DNA from: Sphingobacterium tabacisoli
Lineage (GTDB): Bacteria > Bacteroidota > Bacteroidia > Sphingobacteriales > Sphingobacteriaceae
Assembly (NCBI RefSeq): GCF_017908035.1
Contig: NZ_JAEQMU010000005.1
Coordinates: 372,001-436,000 of the forward strand
DNA: 64,000 nt
Direction: 5' to 3'
Below, in pieces: positions 1 to 8,275 of the stretch (position 1 is the stretch's first letter; each line of letters begins with the position of its first letter). The notes under the pieces were generated by a model. The model did no database searches and had not been told where the DNA came from. It was given only the letters and a program-made list of their open reading frames with translations. The position numbers were made by a program, and so were the translations under genes.

Positions 1-129
1 TTTAATAAATGCATCAGGAAACTCTAGCTGTAATGTAAGCTGCACAGCAGACACTGATTCAAAATCCTTTCTACAACTGCCCAACACCAAAACGAGAGCA
101 GACAGGATCAATAAATATATCTTTTTCAT
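1..129 (-). CDS. Putative lipoprotein, N-terminal 43 residues only (runs off the window)
   Basis: An ATG at 129 opens a frame that continues past the left edge. The 43 visible residues start MKKIYLLILSALVLVLGSC, a positively charged start, a hydrophobic core and a lipobox ending at Cys19, so it should be an SPII-processed lipoprotein. The mature part begins RKDFESVSAVQLTLQLEF, which looks like the first strand of a beta-rich domain. It starts 12 nt after the stop of the TonB-dependent receptor, so the two are probably co-transcribed and the lipoprotein may be its surface or periplasmic partner. Bacteroidota DUF4876 lipoproteins sit in this position after similar receptors, but that identity is a guess from context. 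Confidence 0.75.
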   Translation of the reverse strand, partial: MKKIYLLILSALVLVLGSCRKDFESVSAVQLTLQLEFPDAFIK

Positions 130-141
130 TATCGGCAACAC

Positions 142-2886
142 TTAAAATTTGATACTCAATTCACTACCAAAGAATATCGGAATATTTCGCTTTTCTAATT
201 GATCTGGGTTACGTTTACTCCGTTGATAGGGTCTGTTATTGGTAATGTTATTCACATAAAAGGAAAAACCATAGTTCTTTCCAAACTCCTTGGTCACTTT
301 AGTGTTGAATAGCCATAATGGCTTCCAGGATTCGGTTCTATAATAAGACTCTGCAACAGGCAAGAATAAACCCGATGTTTCAGAAATAGCAGCAATTTCC
401 TGTTCAGACAACATCCGCGTCTCTCCAGCACCGCCTTCAACAATATCCATTACGGCATAAGGTCTAGACGTATAATTCAAATTCTTGTCCTTATCTGTCC
501 AGATTGTCTGAGCCGTCAAGGTGATGAGGAGGCGAATTTCAGGTATTTGATGAATAGCCCGCAAAGTGGTCAAGAACCGTGTATATTCTTTCCCCCTACC
601 TTCATAAACCCCCAATTTATTATATGGCTGGTTAGGGACACGCCGTGCATATACGAATGGATTATTATCAAACGATTTGGTATAAGCGTATGCTCCATTC
701 AAGGTAAATGACGTACGTAAAGGTTTTACTTTACCAAAGTCAAAATCAAATTCAATCCCTCTGTTTACGATGTTAACGTTATTGCGCGGCACGTTATAAT
801 CTGTTACATATAAAGAGTCTTTGACTACATCACTCAATTCTGGTCGTTGTCCTGGTTGTTGAGAAGCTACCGTATATACTGGTATGTTTGTAAAATTATA
901 ATATTGGTACATATCCAATCCATTAGCGATTCGATCATCATAAGCTGTAATGGAGAATTTTTTATAGTCTACACCAATCTCTATTTTTTTGGACTTAGCC
1001 ATCTCCAGGTTCTGGTTTTGTGCATCAAATACCCGCGTAGTTACCAAAGCAAGCCTTTCTGCTGGATCTTGTTTATAATGACTCAAACTGAATACATCCA
1101 GATACACCGGGTCGGGATACATATATATCAGAGATGGCGCCTTAGCGCTCCATCCGTACCCACCATGGATAGAAAAATCTTTAAATAGTTCATAGGACGC
1201 ATTGATACGAGGAGAAAAAGCACTCTTAGCATCATCTCTGAAAGGCTGTATCCAATCGTAACGTAAACCGGCAACAATATCCAATGGTCTTCCAAACACA
1301 TCTACTGCCAATTTATCTTCTGCATAAAAGGCAATTTGATTCAGTGCGGGAATATCCTCAAATCGACGGGGTCTGAACCCTAATCCCGAATTATTCTTAG
1401 GAGGCATATCTCCTGCGAAATATTTGCCCTGACCAAAATTCTTGTCCAAAGTATACGTCCCCCCTACGGTGATGGCATGCCGTGCTGCGCCAGTAGAGAA
1501 ATAAAAATTATCGGATAGTCGTGCCTGTAGGTTCAAAGGCTTCCCTTTAATATAAATCTGCTGCAGGTAACTAGATGGTAAGAAGTCGACTTCATAAGTA
1601 CCATCAACCAAAGCATTCGAAACAGCGAACAGCGAACCATTATTCATCATCTGCTGGAAACCATTCTGAAATCCTAATTGAGCTGATAGTACGTAATTTA
1701 TATTCCGCGCAAAGCGCTTATCCAGATTCCATCGTCCATTAGTGGAGAACCGCAGATCATAATTTTCTGATTGATTAATAACCTGATTGATTGCTAGATC
1801 GGGATCTATCTTACTATCATCGTAATACCCTCCAAAATTCAAAGTTGTATTGGTATATAGATTTCGATTCGCTCCAAAAGTATTAGTATACTGCAAAGAG
1901 GTGTTAAAACGTTTATACGATTCGCTGGTCTGTATCTGATTATTAGCAGCATAAGTGTAATCTACATCAACAAACAATGCCCCTTGATCCTTACCTACAG
2001 CAAAACCTTGTCCAACCCAGCCTTGTTTTAATGTTGGGTTCAATCGGAATTTGGCCTGTAACGGCTGTACTGCTGCCTTTGTCTTAACATCAATCACACC
2101 CGATGTCAAATCACCATATTCGACAGAAGGAATACCGCGAATGACCTCTATAGACTCCACATTGTCTGCTGTCAACTGCCGCAAATCGGTTCCTCTCCCG
2201 GAAGCATTATCAAAACTAGACAATACACCACCTTGCGCTGTATTTACGGCTTGCATATCCGCATTATTCGACAACTGCGCACCATTAATAATAATAGACG
2301 TACCAAGGGATGCTACGCCCCGTGATTTATTATCGTGAGTTTTTCCTGTTGGGTCACTACCTCCCTGACGAATCATTGGGGTAGTAAGAGTCGAAAAAGA
2401 GGGATTATAGATAGCCTGTCCAGGTAATAGCTGTAAGACCTCCGCAATACTTGTCGCTTGTAGGTGTTCAATAGCCTGTCGGGATATGAAAGTAGAAGTC
2501 GCTCCCTTTACCTTTGAACGCTGTCCAATCACCTGAACATCGTCAATAGCAATAGAGTTTTCTTCCAGTTCAACCTTTATCTCTTGACCTACAGTGGCTT
2601 TTACCTGCTGTACTTTCATTCCAGCGTATTGTACTATCAGCGTATAAGTTCCTTGAGGTATTTTCGAAAAAACAAATTTCCCGTCTTTACCACTAGCCTG
2701 AGTCAGCCCCAACTCGACCAAGGTTACAGTAGCTCCTACAAGAAGCTTACCCTCAGAAACAACCAATCCCTTTATATCTACTGAAGACTGCTGCTGAAAA
2801 AAATATGCCGTACTAGTTGAGGCTAGCAGATGGCCCGTTAATAATGTGGTGCTCCATAGCGCAACCGAGAGAAATACTTTCTTCAT
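142..2886 (-). CDS. TonB-dependent outer-membrane receptor with carboxypeptidase-regulatory-like N-terminal domain
   Basis: Predicted 914-aa outer-membrane transporter using TonB/ExbBD energy; the substrate is not evident. The frame is open 39 codons further upstream, but the methionine at 2886 (MKKVFLSVALW) gives a clean signal peptide and I use it. Order: signal peptide; a CarboxypepD_reg-like beta-sandwich at about 38-115 (VKGLVVSEGKLLVGATV style, written here as DIKGLVVSEGKLLVGATV); a TonB-box-like DDVQVIG; a plug ending near VEYGDLTSGVIDVKTK; then a long beta-barrel ending FFGSELSIKF with the aromatic last residue typical of barrels. Length fits the family. A lipoprotein gene follows 12 nt downstream. 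No SusD partner is visible, so it is not a standard SusCD pair in what can be seen. Confidence 0.93.
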   Translation of the reverse strand: MKKVFLSVALWSTTLLTGHLLASTSTAYFFQQQSSVDIKGLVVSEGKLLVGATVTLVELGLTQASGKDGKFVFSKIPQGTYTLIVQYAGMKVQQVKATVGQEIKVELEENSIAIDDVQVIGQRSKVKGATSTFISRQAIEHLQATSIAEVLQLLPGQAIYNPSFSTLTTPMIRQGGSDPTGKTHDNKSRGVASLGTSIIINGAQLSNNADMQAVNTAQGGVLSSFDNASGRGTDLRQLTADNVESIEVIRGIPSVEYGDLTSGVIDVKTKAAVQPLQAKFRLNPTLKQGWVGQGFAVGKDQGALFVDVDYTYAANNQIQTSESYKRFNTSLQYTNTFGANRNLYTNTTLNFGGYYDDSKIDPDLAINQVINQSENYDLRFSTNGRWNLDKRFARNINYVLSAQLGFQNGFQQMMNNGSLFAVSNALVDGTYEVDFLPSSYLQQIYIKGKPLNLQARLSDNFYFSTGAARHAITVGGTYTLDKNFGQGKYFAGDMPPKNNSGLGFRPRRFEDIPALNQIAFYAEDKLAVDVFGRPLDIVAGLRYDWIQPFRDDAKSAFSPRINASYELFKDFSIHGGYGWSAKAPSLIYMYPDPVYLDVFSLSHYKQDPAERLALVTTRVFDAQNQNLEMAKSKKIEIGVDYKKFSITAYDDRIANGLDMYQYYNFTNIPVYTVASQQPGQRPELSDVVKDSLYVTDYNVPRNNVNIVNRGIEFDFDFGKVKPLRTSFTLNGAYAYTKSFDNNPFVYARRVPNQPYNKLGVYEGRGKEYTRFLTTLRAIHQIPEIRLLITLTAQTIWTDKDKNLNYTSRPYAVMDIVEGGAGETRMLSEQEIAAISETSGLFLPVAESYYRTESWKPLWLFNTKVTKEFGKNYGFSFYVNNITNNRPYQRSKRNPDQLEKRNIPIFFGSELSIKF

Positions 2887-3071
2887 AATGTGTGGAAAAT
2901 CATGCAAATATACACTATTTAGAATTAAACTAAATTGTATCATAAAGAAAAATGCAATTTTATTCAACAAAACATACAAAACAGGCATAAATACGCTTAA
3001 CAACTAAAAGTATCTCTTCACTTCTGAAACAAAATAGCGAAAGCTCCTACCCGCAACTTATCAGAAATGCT

Positions 3072-3079
3072 TAACTTTG
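3072..3079 (+). promoter_or_regulatory. Putative -7 box (TAACTTTG) of uvrA
   Basis: TAACTTTG matches the Bacteroidota -7 consensus TAnnTTTG. Its last base lies only 6 nt before the uvrA ATG at 3086, so transcription would start at or next to the start codon. No clear -33 TTG is seen at normal spacing. Confidence 0.5.
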
Positions 3080-3085
3080 TAAGTT

Positions 3086-5890
3086 ATGCAAAACAAGAAG
3101 GAGCAAAATCCAAAATCTCATATCCAAATCAAGGGAGCACGTGTCAATAACCTGAAAAACATTGATGTTGATATCCCGAAGAACAAATTGGTGGTCATCA
3201 CGGGCATGTCGGGCTCAGGCAAATCATCTTTGGCTTTTGACACGTTGTATGCCGAAGGGCAACGTCGCTACGTAGAAAGTCTGTCGTCTTATGCGCGCCA
3301 GTTTATGGGACGAATGCACAAACCCGAAGTAGATTATATCAAGGGAATAGCTCCTGCTATTGCAATCGAGCAAAAAGTAATCACGAGCAACCCGAGATCT
3401 ACCGTCGGGACATCAACAGAGATCTACGACTATCTCAAGCTTCTTTTTGCACGAATAGGAAAAACCTATTCTCCGATTTCTGGCGAGGTGGTTTCCAAGA
3501 ACTCGGTGTCTTCTATTGTAGATCGGATCTTAACCTCCCCAATAGATTCTACAGTCACGATTTTCAGTCCCTTGCATCCGACCAATGGGCGAAAATTGAA
3601 AGAGGAACTTTCTTTATTACTTCAAAAAGGTTTTGTCCGCATATTTTTCAACGGGGCTATCGAAAAGATTGAGTCCATAATTGATGACAAATCTGTTTCA
3701 AACAAAATGTTTAAGGCGGGCGATATTGAAATCGTTATTGACCGTATACGCCTTGATGGCGAAGAAGACACGACCACACGTCTAGCAGACTCCATACAGA
3801 CGGCTTATTTTGAAGGTAAAGGGGAATGTACAATAGAGGTCGAAGGACAACGCTTTCATTTTTCGGACAAATTTGAATTAGACGGAATCACCTTTGAAGA
3901 ACCTACACCTAACTTTTTCAGTTTTAACAATCCATTCGGTGCCTGCCGCCGCTGTGAAGGCTATGGCAAGGTTATCGGTATAGACCCAGACCTAGTTGTA
4001 CCGGACAAAAGCAAGTCTGTTTATGATGGTGCTCTGGCCCCTTGGCGAGGTGAGAAGATGGGCACTTGGTTAGAGGCCTTAGTACGCACTGCCCTTAAAT
4101 TCGACTTCCCAATCCATAGATCATATGCTGATCTTACCAAAGAACAACAAGAGCTTTTATGGACAGGGAATAAATATTTTAGAGGTCTGAATGATTTCTT
4201 TCAAGAACTCGAAGAGCAGACCTACAAAATCCAATACCGCGTCATGCTATCCCGCTACCGAGGCAAAACAGACTGCCCAGAGTGTAAGGGGAGCCGACTA
4301 CGCAAAGACGCCACATATGTAAAGATTGCCGGCAAATCTATTGTAGACCTTGTACTACTTCCTATAGATCAGGCACTGGCATTTTTCAACGGCCTAACAC
4401 TATCTGCAAATGAAGCCACAATTGCTAAACGTCTACTTTGGGAGATCATAAACCGTATACAGTTCCTGTGTGATGTAGGTTTAAGTTACCTTACGCTTAA
4501 CCGGCTTAGCAATACACTTTCTGGAGGAGAGTCTCAACGGATCAACTTGGCAACCTCGTTGGGAAGTTCGCTCGTCGGATCGATCTATGTTCTTGACGAA
4601 CCAAGTATTGGTCTTCACCCGAAAGATACACAACGCCTTATCAGTGTATTGAAAACGCTACGGGATATTGGTAATACTGTAATCGTTGTGGAGCATGAGC
4701 AAGAGATGATGGAAGCTGCAGATTATTTGATAGATATTGGTCCAGAAGCAGGAATCAATGGTGGCGAATTAGTCTTTGCAGGCACCTACGATCAAATACT
4801 AAAAGATAAGAAATCACTAACTGGTCAATACCTCAGTGGTGAGAAAGAGATTGCTATCCCTAAACAAAGACGTAAATGGTCGGATGTAATTAGCATAAAG
4901 GGTGCTAGAGAGAATAATCTACGGGGAGTTCATGTTGATTTTCCTCTTCATGTATTTACAGTAGTCACTGGGGTATCAGGCTCTGGAAAAACATCTTTAG
5001 TAAAGCGGATTCTGTATCCTGCACTGCAAAAGTCGTTAGGCAATTATTCTGGAGAACAAACAGGACAATTTGATGCTATCGAAGGAGATATCCATCAGAT
5101 AGAGCAGGTCGAAATGGTGGATCAAAATCCAATAGGCCGTTCCTCACGTTCAAACCCAGTAACTTATGTGAAGGCCTGGGACGAAATACGAGCGCTATAC
5201 GCAAACTTACCTGCTGCCAAAGCTGGTGGCTTAAAACCTGCTGCCTTCTCCTTTAACGTAGAAGGAGGACGTTGTGATATATGTCAAGGAGATGGAGAAG
5301 TAAAGATCGAAATGCAGTTTATGGCTGACATCGTGCTTCCTTGCGAAGCCTGTGGGGGTAAACGGTTTAAACAGCATGTACTAGACGTACAGTACCAAGA
5401 AAAATCGGTATCGGATATTCTTGATTTAAGTGTTGACGAGGCTCTCCTGTTTTTTACAGATCAACCTAAAGTTTTGGCAAAACTACAGCCTCTACAAGAT
5501 GTGGGATTAGGCTATATCAAATTAGGTCAGTCCTCGAGCACATTATCTGGCGGAGAGGCACAACGTATAAAACTTGCTTCCTTTTTAATAAAAGGAAATA
5601 ATAGTAAAAAGACCTTATTCATTTTTGATGAGCCTACAACAGGCCTACATTTTAATGACATACAGAAACTGCTCACATCATTTGACGCGCTAATTGCACT
5701 AGGTAACAGCATATTAGTCATCGAACACAACATGGACATGATTAAATCTGCCGATTGGGTGATAGACATCGGTCCTGAAGGCGGAGAAAAAGGAGGCAAT
5801 GTTGTTTTTACGGGAACACCTGAGGATTTGGCAAAGTGTAAAGAAAGTTTTACGGGGCAGTTTCTCATTAATCATCTTAAAAAAGCTTAA
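3086..5890 (+). CDS. uvrA: Excinuclease ABC subunit UvrA
   Basis: DNA damage sensor of nucleotide excision repair; an ABC-type ATPase that loads UvrB. The 934-aa length is normal. Two ATPase modules are visible: Walker A GMSGSGKS at 40-47, signature LSGGESQR at about 478-485 and Walker B VLDEPSIGLH near 502; then GVSGSGKTS near 629, signature LSGGEAQR near 819 and FDEPTTGLH. The C-terminal zinc module is complete (CDICQGDG near 730 and CEAC near 753). In the first zinc module only the second CxxC (CRRC, about 287-290) is present; the position of the first CxxC reads FELDGITFEE. A TDCPECKGSRLR element near 397 is conserved as in other UvrA proteins. It is monocistronic, ahead of a hairpin. Confidence 0.97.
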   Translation: MQNKKEQNPKSHIQIKGARVNNLKNIDVDIPKNKLVVITGMSGSGKSSLAFDTLYAEGQRRYVESLSSYARQFMGRMHKPEVDYIKGIAPAIAIEQKVITSNPRSTVGTSTEIYDYLKLLFARIGKTYSPISGEVVSKNSVSSIVDRILTSPIDSTVTIFSPLHPTNGRKLKEELSLLLQKGFVRIFFNGAIEKIESIIDDKSVSNKMFKAGDIEIVIDRIRLDGEEDTTTRLADSIQTAYFEGKGECTIEVEGQRFHFSDKFELDGITFEEPTPNFFSFNNPFGACRRCEGYGKVIGIDPDLVVPDKSKSVYDGALAPWRGEKMGTWLEALVRTALKFDFPIHRSYADLTKEQQELLWTGNKYFRGLNDFFQELEEQTYKIQYRVMLSRYRGKTDCPECKGSRLRKDATYVKIAGKSIVDLVLLPIDQALAFFNGLTLSANEATIAKRLLWEIINRIQFLCDVGLSYLTLNRLSNTLSGGESQRINLATSLGSSLVGSIYVLDEPSIGLHPKDTQRLISVLKTLRDIGNTVIVVEHEQEMMEAADYLIDIGPEAGINGGELVFAGTYDQILKDKKSLTGQYLSGEKEIAIPKQRRKWSDVISIKGARENNLRGVHVDFPLHVFTVVTGVSGSGKTSLVKRILYPALQKSLGNYSGEQTGQFDAIEGDIHQIEQVEMVDQNPIGRSSRSNPVTYVKAWDEIRALYANLPAAKAGGLKPAAFSFNVEGGRCDICQGDGEVKIEMQFMADIVLPCEACGGKRFKQHVLDVQYQEKSVSDILDLSVDEALLFFTDQPKVLAKLQPLQDVGLGYIKLGQSSSTLSGGEAQRIKLASFLIKGNNSKKTLFIFDEPTTGLHFNDIQKLLTSFDALIALGNSILVIEHNMDMIKSADWVIDIGPEGGEKGGNVVFTGTPEDLAKCKESFTGQFLINHLKKA

Positions 5891-5918
5891 TTTGTAGTTC
5901 AACAGAACCTTTAAACAG

Positions 5919-5958
5919 ATAAATCTATCAGGAATATCTGTCCTCCTGATAGATTTAT
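5919..5958. terminator. Hairpin between uvrA and the phosphatase gene
   Basis: Perfect 15-bp inverted repeat, ATAAATCTATCAGGA at 5919-5933 and its complement at 5944-5958, with a 10-nt loop. The stem is AT-rich and the following T-run is weak, so it may be an inefficient terminator of uvrA or an mRNA-stabilising structure. Confidence 0.5.
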
Positions 5959-5980
5959 TGTCCTTAAAACAATTATTCCA

Positions 5981-7621
5981 ATGAAAAAACATTTCATTTT
6001 CTTTCTCGCGTTAGCTCTAGCGTTTGTCAAAGACGTAAACGCACAAGTAGAAAGACCTAAATTGGTAGTAGGCCTCATGGTAGATCAGATGCGATGGGAC
6101 TATCTGTATCGCTTTGCAGATCGTTATGGCCAGGATGGCTTCAAAAGAATTCTAAAAGAAGGTTTCTCCTGCGAGAATACATTGATAAACTACATTCCTA
6201 CTTATACGGCTATCGGCCACAGCTCGGTCTATACCGGATCCGTACCCGCTATCCACGGTATTGCCGGCAATGACTGGATTATACAGGCTACGGGGCAACC
6301 AATGTACTGTACTCAAGATGAAAATGTCGAAGGGGTAGGTACGACAGAAAAAGAAGGGAAACAGTCTCCCCGTAATCTCTTAGCATCTACAATCACCGAT
6401 CAACTTAAACTGGCAACAAACTTTCAGTCTAAGGTAATCGGTATCGCGATTAAAGACCGAGGAGGTATTCTTCCCGCTGGACACTTTGCTGATGCAGCCT
6501 ATTGGTTTGAAGCAAAATCCGGTGATTGGATATCTAGCACATTTTATATGAAAGACCTTCCTAAATGGGTCAACACGTTTAACAAACAAAAATTACCTGA
6601 AAAATATCTTAAACAGGACTGGAATACATTATACCCTATAGCGACTTACACAAATAGCATTGCAGATGATAATATCTATGAAGGCAAATGGCCAGGAGAA
6701 AAATCGCCAACCTTTCCTAGAAAGACGTCGGAACTGATGAAAGATGCAGGCTATGAATTAATAAAGACGACACCTCAGGGTAATACCTTGACGCTAGACT
6801 TTGCCAAAGCTGCAATTGAACATGAAAACATGGGAAAAAATCCAACGAATAATACGGATTTTCTCTGTGTCAGTTTATCAGCAACGGATTACGTCGGCCA
6901 TCGTTACTCGCTGTCTGCTGTCGAGATCGAAGACACCTACCTACGCCTAGACAAGGACATTGCTAATTTTTTGGCTTATCTCGATAAAACAATTGGCGAA
7001 GGCAACTATACTTTCTTTTTAACTGCAGATCACGCAGCTTCTTACAATCCATTGTATTACACAGATCAACGTGGAAACGGGGGATATCTATTTACGAGAC
7101 AAATACAGCGCGAACTTAATACGGAATTGGCAGAGAAATTTGGTTCTGACAAACTGGTACGAAGCCTAATGAACTATCAGGTACATCTAGACTACACGTT
7201 AATAGAATCTTTAGACCTAGATATTGATGATATCAAAAAGGTAATTATCAAAAACTTAAAAAATCAAGACGGGGTAGCTTATGTTGTAGACATGGAAGCT
7301 GGCGAAAACATGTTTTTACCTGCTCCTATCCGCGAGAAAATCATAAATGGTTATAATCGTAAGAATAGTGGCGCAATACAGATCATAGCGGAACCGCAAT
7401 GGTACTCGGGTACCCCACGAGGTACAGGTACAACGCACGGTGTCTGGTCTGCATATGACTCGCATATCCCCTTACTATTCATGGGCTGGGGGATAAAACC
7501 TGGGGTAAGTAACCGATCTGTACAGATTGTGGATATAGCACCTACCCTTGCCTCTTTATTACATGTAATGGAACCTAACGGCAATATCGGCCACACGATT
7601 GTCGAGGTATTGGGACAATAG
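5981..7621 (+). CDS. PafA-like alkaline phosphatase superfamily protein (phosphomonoesterase)
   Basis: Exported 546-aa phosphatase, probably periplasmic or surface-exposed, releasing phosphate from monoesters. Signal peptide MKKHFIFFLALALAFVKDVNAQ. The first metal-binding Asp is in GLMVDQMRWD. The Thr nucleophile is T76 in PTYTAIGHSS, and N97 in GIAGNDW together with K158 and R160 in KDRGGILPAGH match the T/N/K/R active site of the Elizabethkingia PafA enzyme. Other metal ligands lie in TDYVGHRY, TADHAAS and the late GTTHGVWSAYDSHIP. The order and spacing agree with PafA throughout. It is more likely a phosphomonoesterase than a phosphodiesterase because the N/K/R triad is present. No Pho box was recognised. 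Confidence 0.92.
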   Translation: MKKHFIFFLALALAFVKDVNAQVERPKLVVGLMVDQMRWDYLYRFADRYGQDGFKRILKEGFSCENTLINYIPTYTAIGHSSVYTGSVPAIHGIAGNDWIIQATGQPMYCTQDENVEGVGTTEKEGKQSPRNLLASTITDQLKLATNFQSKVIGIAIKDRGGILPAGHFADAAYWFEAKSGDWISSTFYMKDLPKWVNTFNKQKLPEKYLKQDWNTLYPIATYTNSIADDNIYEGKWPGEKSPTFPRKTSELMKDAGYELIKTTPQGNTLTLDFAKAAIEHENMGKNPTNNTDFLCVSLSATDYVGHRYSLSAVEIEDTYLRLDKDIANFLAYLDKTIGEGNYTFFLTADHAASYNPLYYTDQRGNGGYLFTRQIQRELNTELAEKFGSDKLVRSLMNYQVHLDYTLIESLDLDIDDIKKVIIKNLKNQDGVAYVVDMEAGENMFLPAPIREKIINGYNRKNSGAIQIIAEPQWYSGTPRGTGTTHGVWSAYDSHIPLLFMGWGIKPGVSNRSVQIVDIAPTLASLLHVMEPNGNIGHTIVEVLGQ

Positions 7622-7703
7622 CTATTAAGCGTAATATTTCGTATTTTTCCTCAAGATAAATGATGCTATCGGCTGAGGAGAGCTACAAAATTTTAGATTC
7701 GAG

Positions 7704-7744
7704 CGCAATTATATTGCGTATAGAGGCAAATTTATGTAGGTTTG
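7704..7744 (+). promoter_or_regulatory. Promoter of the Rrf2 gene with overlapping palindromic operator candidate
   Basis: A perfect 6-3-6 palindrome CGCAATTATATTGCG (7704-7718) contains a TTG (-33-like, 7714-7716). Twenty nt further on is TAGGTTTG (7737-7744), a TAnnTTTG -7 box, and the ATG follows at 7764. The palindrome would sit under RNA polymerase, as expected for an autoregulatory Rrf2 operator; that role is inferred. Confidence 0.55.
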
Positions 7745-7763
7745 AGGTAACAGAATACAGACT

Positions 7764-8198
7764 ATGATTTCAAAAAAGACTAAGTATGCGATAAAGGCCC
7801 TAATGGTATTGGGAAGGAACTATGGCAATGAACCGATGCAAATCGTCAAGATTGCGGAGGAGGAGCGTATCCCAAAAAAGTTTTTGGAACAGATTCTACT
7901 GGAAATGCGAAATGCTGGGATGCTATATTCGAAGAAAGGTGCAGGGGGCGGATATAGCTTGAATAAGGCTCCTGAAGACATCTATCTTTCGCAAGTGATG
8001 CGTCTTATCGATGGTCCCATTGCGCTCTTACCTTGTGTCAGCCTTAACTTCTACCGCTCTTGTGAGGAATGCACAGAAGAACATGCCTGTGGCATCCGGG
8101 ATACATTTATCGATGTACGCAATGCAATGCTTCAGATTCTGAATGATACGAGTATTGCTTCTTTAATAAACAAAGAAAAAGAACTGAGTTTGGACTAG
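7764..8198 (+). CDS. Rrf2 family transcriptional regulator with cysteine cluster
   Basis: A 144-aa winged-helix DNA-binding protein. The N-terminus (MISKKTKYAIKALMVLGR) and the wing-region motif KKGAGGGYSLNKAPEDI are diagnostic of Rrf2. Cysteines C91, C100, C103 and C109 (LPCVSLNFYRSCEECTEEHACGIRD) fit the Rrf2 subfamily that carries an Fe-S cluster or senses redox or nitric oxide, as in IscR, NsrR and RsrR. It stands alone, without isc/suf genes beside it, so its regulon is not evident from context. A palindrome over its own promoter suggests autoregulation. In Bacteroidota such proteins are also found near cysteine and sulfate genes; none is present here. Confidence 0.92.
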   Translation: MISKKTKYAIKALMVLGRNYGNEPMQIVKIAEEERIPKKFLEQILLEMRNAGMLYSKKGAGGGYSLNKAPEDIYLSQVMRLIDGPIALLPCVSLNFYRSCEECTEEHACGIRDTFIDVRNAMLQILNDTSIASLINKEKELSLD

Positions 8199-8236
8199 AT
8201 CGGGATTACCTTAAAAAAGCAGTCCTAATATAAAAG

Positions 8237-8269
8237 AAAAGCTCCTCAAATATTGAGGAGCTTTTTTTA
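8237..8269. terminator. Bidirectional terminator between convergent rrf2-type gene and rng
   Basis: A 13-bp perfect stem, AAAAGCTCCTCAA (8237-8249) with a 3-nt loop and its complement (8253-8265), followed by a T-run on the plus strand and T-rich sequence on the minus strand. It ends both converging transcripts. Confidence 0.9.
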
Positions 8270-8275
8270 ATCTCT

